In this document: in pieces, positions 1 to 10,804 of the stretch
Layout: the number at the start of each line of letters is the position of its first letter
Position numbering within the stretch: position 1 is the stretch's first letter
From: Arma custos
Taxonomy: Eukaryota > Arthropoda > Insecta > Hemiptera > Pentatomidae
Direction of reading: 5' to 3'
Assembly: GCA_037127475.1 (NCBI GenBank)
Contig: CM073759.1
Span: 97,853,593-97,917,592, forward strand
Length of the DNA stretch: 64,000 bases
The notes under the pieces: generated by a model
What the model was told of the DNA's origin: nothing
What the model saw: only the letters and a program-made list of their open reading frames with translations
Databases searched by the model: none
Translations under genes and position numbers: made by a program

Positions 1-175
1 ATCCCCGTTGGTAAACTCCATTTCTGTAAGTCTTTTTCTACCTCTTTGAACCACGCAGGTTTGGTCTTCTTTTTTTTTTAAATACGTAAAAAACCGGTTT
101 GTCAATCTAATAGGTTTCATTCTTAACAAGTGGCCATAAAATGTCATTCTCCTTTTTCTCATAACATCAGATATT
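1..175 (-). pseudogene. LINE RT C-terminal tail fragment
   Basis: Read on the minus strand this encodes a segment rich in Arg/Lys containing RRMTFYGHLLRM, then, after a one-base shift in an A-run near position 75, PAWFKEVEKDLQKW. The first motif matches the (R)RLxxxGHxxRM signature and the second the WxxEVxxDL signature found after the thumb domain in many arthropod LINE reverse transcriptases. The piece runs off the window edge, so its 3' end is not visible. No catalytic domain is present. It is a 5'-truncated retrocopy; clade not assigned. Confidence 0.55.
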
Positions 176-1142
176 TCTGGAAGGTATTAAAAAGATAAGT
201 ATAATCATTAATTCTTCAAAATCGTTTTTAAAATGGATTGGGGTTCATTGCGTATTTTTTACACCTTGGAATACTTAGATAGTTATAAACAGATATCAAG
301 TGATGTAGTAATATTTATTTTGCACTCAGAAATCTAATTCAGAACGTATTAGTAATAATTGATTTTTGATTCTTTGATTTTGTTATTCAATTAACTGGCG
401 TTAGCTACTAATTATACAAACAAAAATATTTTTTATAATTAAAATTTGTATTTTCAAATTTCAACTAGTTGTTGATAGTTCCACTTATCCTGAAGGTATA
501 TATAAAGAGAATCATTCTGCGGATTCACTTGGTTAGCAGTGGATATAAAGATTTCTATCTACTGCGCTATTTATTTCTCCTACTGGAGCTCAGTTTTAAT
601 CTACGTAAAAGGGGTACTTCAGGGAGTCACCCTCCTTCTGCTAGTTTCTATGGCTCTATCAGCAACTTGTTCATCATTTCTAAGCTGAGAAGTAAACTGT
701 AGCATGGCGTCGGTTATTCGAATAATTGTTTTGCGCTATTCGTATATTATTTCTGTAGACAAAACACAAACATGCATTTTGTTTGTTATGGCACGTACAT
801 TTAAATCGTTCATAGTTTCATATGCTCTTATCGCAATGAGGTAAAGAAGGATGGTTAGACTTAGTTTTTATAGGGAAACGCCAACAGAATACCAGGTTCT
901 TAATTTATTATATTTCATCCAGAGATATCGCTAACTAACTGCATTAATACTATTATTTTTTTAATGAACTATATTTCGAAAATAATCATTCCAATATGGC
1001 TCAAACTTTGGAGGAAGATTTTTTTTAATAATATTTTACATATATAGAAAACCTTTTAATTATCCTTATATATTTGTTTTCTTTATGTTATTTGGAATTT
1101 TGGGGTTTGTTTCGCAGGTTGTCGCTTAGAGTTGTGTTTTTT

Positions 1143-1145
<3 letters not shown>
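176..1145. other. AT-rich intergenic, nothing recognised
   Basis: No conserved coding motif was seen. The longest ORF (469-702, plus, 77 codons) has no recognisable domain. Positions 1100-1125 carry a short stretch (tcgcaggttgtcgctt) that recurs near 17483 and, in variant form, near 44330, so part of this interval belongs to an unnamed dispersed repeat. Confidence 0.4.

Positions 1146-1199
<54 letters not shown>
1146..1199. repeat. (AT)27 microsatellite
   Basis: An uninterrupted AT dinucleotide run of about 54 bases. It creates the Ile-Tyr repeat at the start of a spurious 120-codon ORF. Confidence 0.97.
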
Positions 1200-1201
<2 letters not shown>

Positions 1202-1277
1202 AAATTTACAACTGTATACAGAATACATCCATTAAATATAATGATAACGCCCCTAAACCCAAGAAAACAAACAAACA

Positions 1278-1739
1278 AAAGTCAAACTTAGAAGGTCACG
1301 AGGTCATCTTCTTTTCAGACGCCTCGGAGGATTATCAGGAATTTAAGAGGTTGCGAGGTTTGAAACTAGTGGGTTTGAGTGGAAATGTATGTCATGAAAA
1401 GAATGATACCGGATTCGGGCCAAATCAGCAACAAACTGGACATTTAGCCATTATGGATTACTTTGTAATCCATTTAATTTTAGTGACAAAGTAAGAAGCA
1501 TTGAGGATTTGGATTGTAAGAATTGAATAGGAGAGGAATTCGATGGCATAGTGGAGCCCCAACACTCTATTCCGTAAGTTCAGATGGGTCTAATGATTGT
1601 TATGTATATGAGTCTTTTGTAGTTAATCGGGAGCTAAGAGCGTTTGTCTAATAAAAGTAGCCTGAAACGGCGAGCTGTTTTTTGTCGTTTCAGTCTAGTA
1701 TGAGGATTCCAAGTTAGGCGTTTGTCAAGGTGTAGTCCT
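1278..1739 (-). pseudogene. Jockey-like LINE RT C-terminal fragment (family J copy 1)
   Basis: The minus strand encodes, across frameshifts and stops, the thumb and tail of a Jockey-type reverse transcriptase: GLHLDKRLTWNPHTRLKRQ, then PINYKRLIYITIIRPI, TYGIECWGS and PDNPPRRLKRR. The order of motifs (LxLDxxLTW, LIYxxxIRPIWTYGxxxWG, tail) is that of the post-YADD region of Jockey elements. The plus strand happens to contain an open 120-codon ORF here, a shadow. The same family recurs at 7206-7313/9787-10210, 15648-15890 and 63530-63720. 5'-truncated and dead; the catalytic palm is missing. Confidence 0.75.
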
Positions 1740-2500
1740 AAGTTTCAGTTCAGCTAGAATAAGTTTTAACTGTTTATTCGTTTCATTTTTAATATTTTCC
1801 GAAAATTCAAGCTACCGTGAACTTTATTATGGAAAATAGAATACAATTATGGTTAATGAGTAGATTTCGGTAATCATTTCATCAAGAAATAAATGTTTCA
1901 ACTAATATTTCGAAGTATAGAGAATATATATTTGTTAAAAAGTTCAAGTATACAGATTTCTCATAATTACATTTTCCATTCCTTACTAAAGCTCATGATG
2001 ACTTGTCTTTTTGGAAAATATTAAAAGGGGAACAAATGAAATTTGGAAACTTATTGTGACTCAACTCGAAGTGGCAATTTGCGGAATAATTACCCATAAA
2101 ATTAAATTGAATAAAGAAAATATTTCGATTCCGCGAATCGAGTTTTGGTGCCGTTGAACTCCATCCTGAGTAGAGAGAAAAGTCAATAATGATTTGCGTA
2201 TTTTGTATGCACACCTGTGTATTTCGTGATCTCGGTGAAAGATATGATTTCATGTTACCCTATTTATGGTTTTGGTCTGTAGAACTTAATAATACATCAT
2301 ATACATTTCTTATTCTTAGCCTTTATAAATTATTCATGGAAAAATCAATGGAATAAAATCAATTCAGATTCAACAGTATTATTCATGTTTCAACATAAAG
2401 ACAAGTCTAACATAACAATCTGCATTTATCAATACAGTTGCATACATGACAAAAGATACATAGTTTTGATTGACATATGATATAATTTTATTTATCGCCT
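1740..2500. other. AT-rich intergenic with short dispersed repeat
   Basis: No gene recognised. Positions about 1780-1930 resemble 44340-44520 (frag: agaaataaatgtttc and neighbours), indicating an unclassified dispersed repeat. The 86-codon minus ORF at 1993-2253 shows no known motif. Confidence 0.35.
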
Positions 2501-2509
2501 AATCTCATG

Positions 2510-2700
2510 AGGGGGATATCAGAGAGTTTCTACTCTCACCTAATATCTTTACCACTACAACACATGAAGGGTCTTGTGGTCAGTAGGTGGTATGGACTGC
2601 ACTGTTTCTATGAAACGGTTGGCCGAGAAGGCGTTCAACCACCAGGTTTTTCCCCAACCAGGGGTGCCCATTTCATAGATACTGGGTGAGCCCTAGGAGG
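2510..2700 (-). mobile_element. tRNA-derived SINE body (family S1), 5'-truncated
   Basis: The minus strand matches the 3' body of the SINE whose complete head is seen at 58199-58515: shared blocks are cacccag(c/t)(a/c)tctat, the CxxxGGTGGTTGA/GGCGGTTGAG block, ACCGTTT/ACCGTTG followed by a tatgaaac block, and the terminal ACCCTTCATG.GTTGTAGTGGTA. The tRNA-like head with the A and B boxes is absent, as expected of a 5'-truncated or decayed copy. Other copies are at 46057-46331 and 54360-54440. Confidence 0.65.
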
Positions 2701-5419
2701 ATTTCCAAATCCCAGAGTTTTGAATTGATATGAAAAATTAACGAAAACAAAGCAATTTAATCGAAATATCAAAGTACGAAAATCAATTTGACGATTATAG
2801 ATTACTTGGTATTACAGATGATAACTTTCCTTTGTCTCATTAAGCCGACTCCTTCCCTCATCTCAGATAAAAAAATGTGCACACACTCTATTTATATCGA
2901 GTTCATACAAGTATTTCTCTGAATGCTCCATTGTTTTTATGTAATATATTCATCTCATTTTTTTCTTATTAAAACTTAAATTACAAGGCAACATATAAAA
3001 TTTTTGGGGATGAAAATTCATGCCTATTTAATTTATGTATTTATTGAAATTAGGGGGTACACATGGTTCACCATGCGGTTGACCAATGGAATATTGGTAT
3101 ATTTTTCTTCTATTTTTTCCCCTTCCCAAATCACGTTCCGGGCGTTGAATTCTTCAGTCGAATTCAATCTTTTGCAACCCATTTTTATTTTATCCCACGT
3201 TAAAGATTTATAAATTTACTATTCGTAGGTAACTTTTTTAAATAACAAAGACATATATAAAATAAATTTTACTTTATACCTAATATGAATTATTTTTTGG
3301 ATATTATTCCAAACTTCATTTAATAAAATATCTGCCTTAAGATGACTATGATTTAGAGTAACAAATATAACTCTAAATTAAGAACATTGAGAAAATACAA
3401 TTAAGCTGTATTTGCAAATTTGCAAATCTGTGAGTATGATTATAATATTGTTGAGTGCTTTTTTTTTTTCATTTATAACAATCTAGAGCATACATACACT
3501 TTTGGTACCAATTAACGACGGGGCCAAAGAAACCCGGTGGTCCCCAGATGTTTATCATATGTACGTCAGTTCTAACCGAAGCAAAAAATATGAACACTAA
3601 TATCCGAGAGATGCCTTTAGGGGCCAGTTCCTTATCCCAATTCATGTCGAATATTTTGAGAAAACTTCTCATCAGAAATAGTACAATCTATTTTCTGTAA
3701 GACAATAATAATTATACAGTTACTAGTTATAAAATAGTATACATTAAGAATTTAATAATTTAAATGTATTTAAATTTTCGGATTTCATTTTTGAATTACA
3801 ATATATCTTTGCCAAGTTTTTACGAATAGTGTTTGTTTAGAAATTTTAGATGACAATACAAAAAAAAAAAGGTTTACATGATGACATTTTAGCATCACAA
3901 AAAGAAATTTCGGATTGAATACTATTGTTAATCGTAGCTGTGGACATTTGTTGACGTTTATAAAATTATATGCATTTCCGTTTGGATTTATAATGCCTAT
4001 TGGTTTTTAAAATTAGTTTGTGCAAATATGAGCATAAAAAAAAAACAACTAAAAATCTCATGTCATGTATGGATCAATATTTCATCATTTTTAATCTTTT
4101 TCACAATTTTGGTGGAATATAGTTGACTGGATAATTCTAACAATGAATTGGAACATTGAGGGCGTGCAGTCGATTATTTTCTGTAATCATTGACTGCACT
4201 CCTTGGCCATTCATATCCATTATTTTCACAATTTAATTTCATATAATAGTTCTTGTGAAATATACCCTTACTTTTGTAGTATTTATTTTATTAGTAATTG
4301 TATAGATCTTGGTAATAATAATACTGAATCGAAAATTATTGCTCTTTCGTAAATCTTACTATATTAGAATATTACCCTTTTTTTAAATTTTCAAACATTA
4401 TTGTTAGTACTGGCCAAGCAATAATTCCAGTCTCCCAAATAATCCAGGTGGGTTGTAAGAAAGTTTGATAAAATACCAATATCTTGAATTTTCCAAAAGT
4501 TTAAAAATTTGAAGTTTATAACGAATGTTGTAAATGTTACTCCATCGTCCAAGTATATTACAAAAAAAAAATCGCAAGGTGCATTGGTAACTGAATAATG
4601 TGTTAATGAATTTTTTACATAAAGTAAGACGGGACTAATAAATTGTAAATTGGAACCTTTTCATTAGACGATATTTCAATAAAAACTGTTATTATTTTTC
4701 TGGAAAATTGATCCAAGACTTGATTGCGGAACAAGATTTAATAGCTGTGTAATTATAATCGAAGTTGATTTCTCTTCCACTCACTAATAGTGAATTTTAT
4801 CTCGAGTAATGGCAATTGATTGTGTAAGAAACTAAACCACAATCATTTTCTTTAATCAACGCTACTCTGATTACTGATCATATCCACGCCATTAAGACAT
4901 AACTATTGCAATTAAATGGGATGATTATATTGAAAAATGTTGTAGAATAATGCGATTGCTGGTAATATAAAATACAATAGCAGTTGGAGGTTAGGCCTTT
5001 GAAGAGGTCGTCACCATTTGCGGTTCCCTTAACGGGTTGTATGCTTCCTTCTACCGCCCCAATTTTTCGGTATCTGTTCAACGGATCGTTCAACCTTACC
5101 GATCCCTTTTTACATCGTTATCTATTTACACACTCCAATTATTATAACTGAATCGCGATAAATTAATTAGTTCGCGTTAACAAGAACGAATCCATTATTA
5201 ATACCATTACTCAATGCACAGTTCCACGTTTGAAGCATACATGCATGTTACATGAAAGTTATTCAAATTAAATTAATCAAATAGAAGATAAATAAAATCT
5301 AGAAAATAAAAAATAAAAAAAATAAATATGCTATCATGAGTCCTGCTGACAGATGTGGAAACCCAAGACTTTGAAATTACCTGTTCTTTTTTTAATATCT
5401 AAATCAATAATAATAATAA
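2701..5419. other. AT-rich intergenic, no gene recognised
   Basis: Several short ORFs (plus 3004-3213; minus 3469-3672; minus 4878-5093) lack recognisable motifs. Positions 4166-4200 form a small imperfect hairpin (gtgcagtc/gactgcac arms). Around 4980-5100 base composition rises, suggesting an old insertion that I could not identify. Confidence 0.35.
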
Positions 5420-5772
5420 GGCTTAGCGATCTCGAAGGATCGATGCTGATACCACCAATCGCAGCTTACAAACTTCTGTCCAAATCCGCCAGATCACTCC
5501 TAACGCAATCCTCCCACCTACACCTCGGTCTACCTCTCCTACGCTTCCCAATCCGGCACAACCCTTATTAAAATCTTAGAAATTCGTTCGTTACTAAGCC
5601 TAGCTACTTTACTGGCTCGTCTTAATCTTCGTGACGCTATAACTTGAATATTTGCAGAGTGCATGATTCGTATTTCCGCGTTATGTAATATCCTAAATTT
5701 CCAATTGGTCTCATCCGTTTTTGGACCGAATATTTTAACCCGTAAAAGTAACTGGCGTAGGTAAAGCATCAA
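5420..5772 (-). pseudogene. LINE RT tail fragment (family L copy 1)
   Basis: Minus-strand frame reads IFGPKTDE, LHNAEIRIMH, IQVIASRRLRR and VARLSNE. These match the tail signature FGPKRDExxGEWRxLHNxEL...IKSRRLRWAGHVAR common after the RT domain of many insect LINEs. The region upstream of this tail (fingers, palm, YADD) is missing. Related decayed copies lie at 24790-25440 and 28890-29640; the shared VARLSNE block near the end links all three. Confidence 0.65.
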
Positions 5773-5817
5773 AGAGATTTTTTTTTTAAATTATGGTTAC
5801 TTATTACATTAATTATG

Positions 5818-6112
5818 GTTAATATGGAATATAGCTGTACACTGTATGGAAGATCTCTATGCAAAACTAAAACGGTTGATCAGTTGCTTCGTTCGTTTCA
5901 TCTTTGGGATCCCGAGAGACATCCGATGATACGAACTGTGAAGAGGCTTTACCCATCCTATCGTCCTAAGCACTTTCTAGCTTCCTTTCTTTACCAAGTT
6001 GTTCGATCCCACCGGCCGACATACATTTCCGATCTCCTTAAATTCAATACCTCGGTCCACTCCCGTAACACCCGTTCTCGGCTCTCAGATCTATATACAG
6101 TACCTGTATAGT
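5818..6112 (+). pseudogene. LINE RT tail fragment (family K copy 1)
   Basis: Two plus-strand frames must be combined: one gives EDLYAKLKRLISCFVRFIFG (5850-5905), the other PTYISDLLKFN and VHSRNTRSRLSDL (about 6010-6095). The CVRFIFGIPRD motif followed by a P-x-YI-x-(D/E)-L and HxRNTR block is typical of the C-terminal end of Jockey/CR1-group reverse transcriptases. A second copy on the minus strand lies at 50743-51060 with the parallel motif VRFLFGIPRDTR. One frameshift and one in-frame stop near 5930 show it is inactive. It abuts the solo LTR at 6141. Confidence 0.6.
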
Positions 6113-6140
6113 TGTGTAACTATCAATTGTTTCTTGATAT

Positions 6141-6835
6141 TGTTACGGGCGCCGGCAGGAAGACGGAAGCAAGAGGATTAGCGGCTTAAATCCGTCGGTG
6201 GGAGACGTTAAAATATGATTAGGACCGTTCTAGATCGTCTCGTTTTGTCGGAATAGGATTAAGAATATTCCAGAATTGTCTGGCCCCTCCGTGTTCTAGA
6301 ATGTTCGGCCTTGCCTACTTAAATACTTCCTTCACCTCGAACCAGTCAGTCTTAGTCTGAGAGTAGACCAGTGAAGATCTGTGATAAGTGTAATAAGTGA
6401 GTGACAGTGTGATAAACTAGTCAGTGTTGAACCGGCCAGTGTAATTAGTGTATCAGTGAACTGTAACAGTCTCGCGAGTGTAATAAACTGTTTCTGTTTG
6501 TTACTGTGTGTCAGTTTGTGATACTTGAAGAATCTTACGGTCGGTGGACTAGTGAACTGTAAGTGTTAATTATTAGTTATAAATTGTAGTCATAGAAACT
6601 ATTGTAACTAGTTAAGTTATCTAGAATTAGTAATATCTAATATTATTGTAATAATTAAATAGGGGTTAGGCCTAGATTATAATATTTAGAATATTGTCAT
6701 TATAAATTTATATTAGTTTAATAATTTAATTGTTAATAGTTTAATTGTATCTTTTTAATCACTTTTGTTAATAAATATTAGTATCTTTAATTAAGGAACT
6801 GTTTAATTCATTTTAATACCCGGTAGCCCGTAACA
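6141..6835 (+). mobile_element. Solo LTR, Gypsy-like (LTR copy 1)
   Basis: A 695-bp unit begins TGTTACGGGC and ends GCCCGTAACA, a perfect 10-bp terminal inverted repeat in TG...CA form. The direct flanks are ATAT on both sides (6137-6140 and 6836-6839), a 4-bp target duplication typical of Gypsy integrases. No internal gag-pol adjoins it, so it arose by LTR-LTR recombination. Near the end an aataaat element (about 6770) could serve polyadenylation. Copy 2 is at 15957-16628, and a 3' fragment at about 60571-60672. Strand is given by orientation relative to copy 2; transcription direction is inferred from the AATAAA position. Confidence 0.88.
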
Positions 6836-7205
6836 ATATTCAATTACTTAATACTCTTACAATTCCCATAATATATTCCCGAATATAACATACTCAGTTT
6901 TCAGATTTAAATTTTCTAATTGATGTAAGAATGATGTGTTTTTATGTATATATAAGTGCATTTTATTTATATCATTGACTGTTCACTCATCCAGTTAGAT
7001 ATTTTTAAAAATAAGTTATCTTAGTTGATATTGTTTGTATTTTTGTTTCATTATTTGCTTCGTTTCTTTTCTACTTGACATTATAATTTGTATTTGATGT
7101 AACTATCAATTGTTTAATTCGTTCTCTCTTATAATTATTCATATCTTTTTTCTGTGTTATTTTTATTTCTTGTGCTCTTTTTTTTTATTCTTTAAATATT
7201 ATAAC
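6836..7205. other. AT-rich intergenic, nothing recognised
   Basis: T-rich stretch with no ORF and no clear repeat; it lies between the solo LTR and a Jockey-like LINE fragment and may include decayed sequence of the latter. Confidence 0.35.
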
Positions 7206-7313
7206 TCATACTAGACTGAAAAGACAAGAAACTGCTCGACTTTTTGGCCTACTTCAACATTTACTGGTCAATCGTTTTAAGCTCCCAATTAATTACAAAC
7301 GACTCATTTACAT
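7206..7313 (+). pseudogene. Jockey-like LINE RT fragment, 5' half of interrupted copy (family J copy 2a)
   Basis: An open frame encodes TRLKRQETARLFGLLQHLLV and KLPINYKRLIYM, directly continuing into the segment beginning at 9787 (AIIRTIWAYEVELWGS) once the nested LINE at 7314-9773 is skipped. The join falls exactly at the 13-bp target duplication GACTCATTTACAT. The reading frame across the junction is preserved, showing one insertion event into an already truncated J element. Confidence 0.8.
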
Positions 7314-7401
7314 AACTGTGCCTTTGGAGTTAGCTTGCTAGACCCCATAGCCGGTCCCAAGCCCGGATAAAACAGGAGGGTTGGGCGTAGGGCAAAAACC
7401 C

Positions 7402-7956
7402 TACGGTATGAAAATAATGAGCACAATGTTTGAACATAAAGATATACATAAAGAGACGTGGATCTCCCCAGATGGTCTTACAAAGAATCAAATAGATCAT
7501 GTACTCATTGACTCGAGGCATTCATCCGCTGTTCTAGACTGCAGAAGCGACCGAGGTGCAAGCTGTAACAGTGACCATTACTTGGTCTTAAGCAAAATAA
7601 AACAGAGGATAAATTGCGGATTAAAAAAGACTAGTGAAAGACAGATGGACCCGGTGGATATAGAAAAGTTGGTCACGGAAGAGCGAACAAGAGAAGAAAT
7701 GAGAAAGGAATTTCAAGAAGAATTTTCGAAGAACAAACTATCTGGAAATTGTTCAGTTGACGAAAAATGGAAATCCTTAAAAGAAGCAATGAATAATGTC
7801 GTCCATAAAGTAGTGGGACCAAAGAAGAAGACACCGAGAAATGAATGGTACGATAACGAATGTGAAGAAGCCATAAACCTAAGAAACCAAGCAAGATTAA
7901 AAACTCTCCAGAGAAGTTCAAGGATGTCCCTGTGTAGGAAAAAAAGAGAGAAATAG
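7402..7956 (+). pseudogene. LINE endonuclease C-terminus and linker
   Basis: The frame contains HKETWISPDG, then NQIDHVLID and SDHYLVLSK. The IDHVLI and SDHxLV motifs are the last two catalytic blocks of the exonuclease-endonuclease-phosphatase family; the Asp-His pair of the latter is the general base. After this comes a lysine/glutamate-rich linker (about residues 75-190) with WYDNECEEAINLRNQAR, a segment conserved between EN and RT in several LINEs. Upstream catalytic blocks are missing, so no nicking activity is expected. The frame stops at 7954-7956; homology continues in another frame. Confidence 0.8.
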
Positions 7957-7997
7957 AGAAAAGAAAAATAGAAAAACTAGAAGAAAACCACAAAAGA

Positions 7998-9718
7998 GTG
8001 GATAGTAGGAAGTTTTACAAAGGGCTAAAGGAAGTCAAAACGGGGTATAACCAAAGAACTGAGTTTATAAAATATGAAAATGGATTTCTTGTGGGGGACA
8101 TTGACCTGAAACTACAAAGATGGGCTAGTTTCTTCGCTAAAGAGCTTAATGTGACAGAGAGAAATGGCATGGAATATCAAGAGAGGATGGAGTGCGAAGA
8201 AGACGAGGTAGATGCAGAAGTACCTCCCGATAGGGAAGAAATTAAGGAGATAATCATGAATCTCAAAAATAACAAATCCCTAGGTCCAGACAATATAAAT
8301 TCAGAAATAATAAAGTATGCCGGAGAGAACCTATGGGAAGAAATTTACCAGATAATGTGGGAGTGCTGGATGGAATAGAAGATGCCCCGTGAGTGGTCAG
8401 AATCAGTCATCTGTCCAATATACAAGAAAGGCTGTAACGAAGATTGTAGCAACTATCGCCCAATATCATTGTTTAGTACAGGGTATAAAGTTCTATCTAT
8501 AGCCTTATGCAGAAGAGTGAATGAGTAGGCGGAAAGAATCTTGGGAGAGTACCAATGTGGTTTTAGGCCAGGGAGGTCAACAGTAGACCATATGTTCTCC
8601 GAACGACAAATGCTGGAGAAGTCCTATGAATTCAAGGTGGATCTCCATCACTTATTCATTGATTTTCGTCAGGCATATTATCATATCGTGTGGAGAGGAA
8701 TGGAATTTACAAAGGACTGAAGAATCTGGGACTGCCGTCAAAATTAATTAGGCTCGTAAGAATGACTCTGAAAGATACTAGGAGTAGAGTAAAAATCCAG
8801 GGAAAGTTTTCAGAAGAATTCAAGGTAAATAAGGGACTAAGACAAGGAGATCCTCTATCGCCTTTGATATTCAACTTGATTCTGGAAGTAGCAATCAGAT
8901 GTATAAAGACGAGCCCAAATGGCACAATTTACAATAGATTGACGCAGCATCTAGCCTATGCCGACGATGTGCTTATATCGGCCAGAACAATGCTAGCTTT
9001 ATCGGGGACATTGCAAGAATTTGAGGGGGCAGCAAGGAGACTTGGCCTCGTTGTAAATAATGCCAAAAAAAAATACATGATAACGAAGAGAAGTGGGACA
9101 TATAGGAATGGACCAGTAAAGATCGAAAATCTAAAATTCCCTGGATGCGACTTCTTCAGATACCTGGGAGGGATGTTGTCAAGAAACAACGACATGACAA
9201 TGGAAGTCAAGGCAAGAATTACAGCGGGCAACAGGTGTTTTTATGCTCTACGGGAGGTCTTGAAATTTAGGAATCTATCCCGGAAAAGTAAAATATTAAT
9301 TTACAAGAAAGTCATACGCCCCGTTGTGACATATTGCAGCGAGACATGGGTCCTAACAAAAGCAGCCAAAGATTCCCTCAGAATTTGGGAAAGAAGAATA
9401 TTAAGAACAATATATGGCCCTATTAAGGATGGCGAGCAATTCAGAATGAGAAGCAATGCAGAACTGATGGAATTGCTAGTGGAGCCGGACTTAGTTACGG
9501 TCATTAGAAAGAGAAGGCTTGCCTGGTTGGGTCATGTTGAACGCATGGATCCGAAGAGACTTCCTCGAAAAAATGGTGTGCGATAATCCGGGAGGAAGGA
9601 GAAAACGCGGGAGACCCCGATTGAGATGGATGGAAGATGTGGAAGAGGATCTGCGTAAGATGGGAGTGCGGAGATGAAGAAGATTTGCTTCGGATAGAGC
9701 GGAGTGGAGCAAGCTGTT
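7998..9718 (+). pseudogene. LINE reverse transcriptase domain (broken)
   Basis: Begins in frame 3 (MDSRKFYKGLKEVKTGYN...), passes an in-frame TAG at 8376-8378 and another at 8526-8528, then shifts to frame 2 near 8690. RT blocks are in order: NNKSLGPDNI (fingers), WSESVICPIYKKG, NYRPISL, CGFRPGRST, FIDFRQAYYH (palm motif A, Asp retained), GLRQGDPLSP, LAYADDVLI (YADD at 8957-8968), then tail LRTIYGPIKDG and WLGHVERM; a last shift near 9570 gives GRPRLRWMEDVEEDL. Two stops and at least two frameshifts make it inactive. The overall architecture suggests an EN-bearing RTE/Jockey-superfamily element; I do not assign a clade. Confidence 0.88.
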
Positions 9719-9786
9719 GGAGGAGGCCCAGGTCCTGCAAGGACTATAGCGCCAGTCTGTGAGGTGAGTGTGTGACTCATTTACAT

Positions 9787-10210
9787 GGCTATTATAAGAA
9801 CTATTTGGGCATACGAAGTTGAGCTTTGGGGTTCTAGTAAACCATCCAATTCATCTCGTATCCAATCCTTACAATCTAAAATCCTTCATAAAATCCTCAA
9901 TGCTCCTTATTATGTCACAAACAAACTCATCCATCATGATCTTAATATCCCATATGTTGCTGACTTGGGCCAAACTAGATACCCATCCTTAACAAGCTCC
10001 ATACACACTTGAATCCCCTAGCCTTTCAACTTGCTTCCCATACTATTCCTGATAACCCTCCGAGGCGTCTGAAAATAAGATGGCCTCGAGACGTTCTACT
10101 ATAGTACTTTATTGGAGTGCTACCGATGGGCAGTTTCTCCACAAGTGTTTTTTGTTTTCATGTCATTTGTTCATATTCATATATATTTATTGTTCCTAGC
10201 AAATTTACTT
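9787..10210 (+). pseudogene. Jockey-like LINE RT fragment, 3' half of interrupted copy (family J copy 2b)
   Basis: Continues the J-family frame: IWAYEVELWGSSKPSNSS, IQSLQSKILHKILNAPYYV, IHHDLNIPYVADLGQT, then after a frameshift near 9975 LHTHLNPLAFQLASHTIP and PDNPPRRLKIRWPRDVL, ending at a stop at about 10102. This is the standard C-terminus of Jockey RT proteins. Downstream to about 10210 is presumed 3' UTR. It fixes the C-terminal order for the other J copies. Confidence 0.82.
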
Positions 10211-10221
10211 GATGTAATATT

Positions 10222-10726
10222 ATTATAAATTAGCTTTTGCCCGCGGCTTAGCTCGCGTGGAATTTGGTCTGCCACATAAAGTTTGGTGAAAGAATATTTT
10301 AAATAAATAGTTTAATTTTTTTTAAACTATAAGTTACTCGTACATCCAAAATTTCAGACGTCTAACTTCAAAACTGACGGATTCTATACAATCGTTGAAC
10401 CCCTATTATATCAAAGGAGAAACCCTTGGGAGTGGAATTAGCCGAATTTCTTCCTTAAATTATACAAAGAACCTATCTGCAAATTTCAAGATGCTAAGTT
10501 CCTGAGTTGCCTTTAATTATGTAATATAATAAATTCTCCACAGTAGAACTGTAGTAAAAAACTGTCAGGGGGGCACGTGCCCCCCCATAAATCCGCGCTT
10601 ACTATAGCCTATATGTTATTCTGGTGGATAGCCTATATTACTGTAAAGTTTCATCCAAATCCGTCCAGTAGTTTTTGCGTGAAAGAGAGACAAACATACA
10701 AACTTTCACATTTATAATAGTAAGAT
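10222..10726 (+). mobile_element. RTE-type SINE/LINE 3' tail, copy 1
   Basis: Starts with aaattagcttttgcccgcgg and ends with a segment containing gtttcatccaaatccgtcc, agtttttgcgtgaaagagag and tttataatagtaagat. These 5' and 3' blocks are widespread at the ends of insect SINEs that borrow an RTE LINE tail, with a TAATA-type repeat terminus. No ORF. A 12-bp self-complementary block (ggggggcacgtgcccccc) sits at about 10569-10586. A second, 5'-truncated copy follows at 10805. Confidence 0.65.
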
Positions 10727-10804
10727 TAGTAACATTAGTAGGAAATCAAAACAAATAGTTTCACTCATGTTCTTTCTGTTATTTTAACAACTATTATCAT
10801 GCGA

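Larger units (their letters stand above)
7314..9773 (+). mobile_element. Nested non-LTR retrotransposon with 13-bp TSD
   Basis: A 2.46-kb LINE flanked by perfect 13-bp direct repeats GACTCATTTACAT (7301-7313 and 9774-9786), the signature of target-primed reverse transcription. It holds a short 5' segment (7314-about 7405), the C-terminal end of an AP-type endonuclease, an RT domain with LAYADD at about 8954, and a C-terminal tail with WLGHVERM and GRPRLRWMEDV. The 5' part of the endonuclease is absent, so the copy is internally deleted rather than simply 5'-truncated: the first 90 bp (around 'atagccggtcccaagcccgg') look like untranslated leader joined straight to the endonuclease C-terminus. 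No poly(A) is obvious before the 3' TSD. Confidence 0.85.

Noticed and set aside
1132..1494. 120-codon plus-strand ORF as a gene
   Set aside because: It starts in an (AT)n microsatellite and then runs antisense to a clear Jockey-like RT tail on the minus strand.
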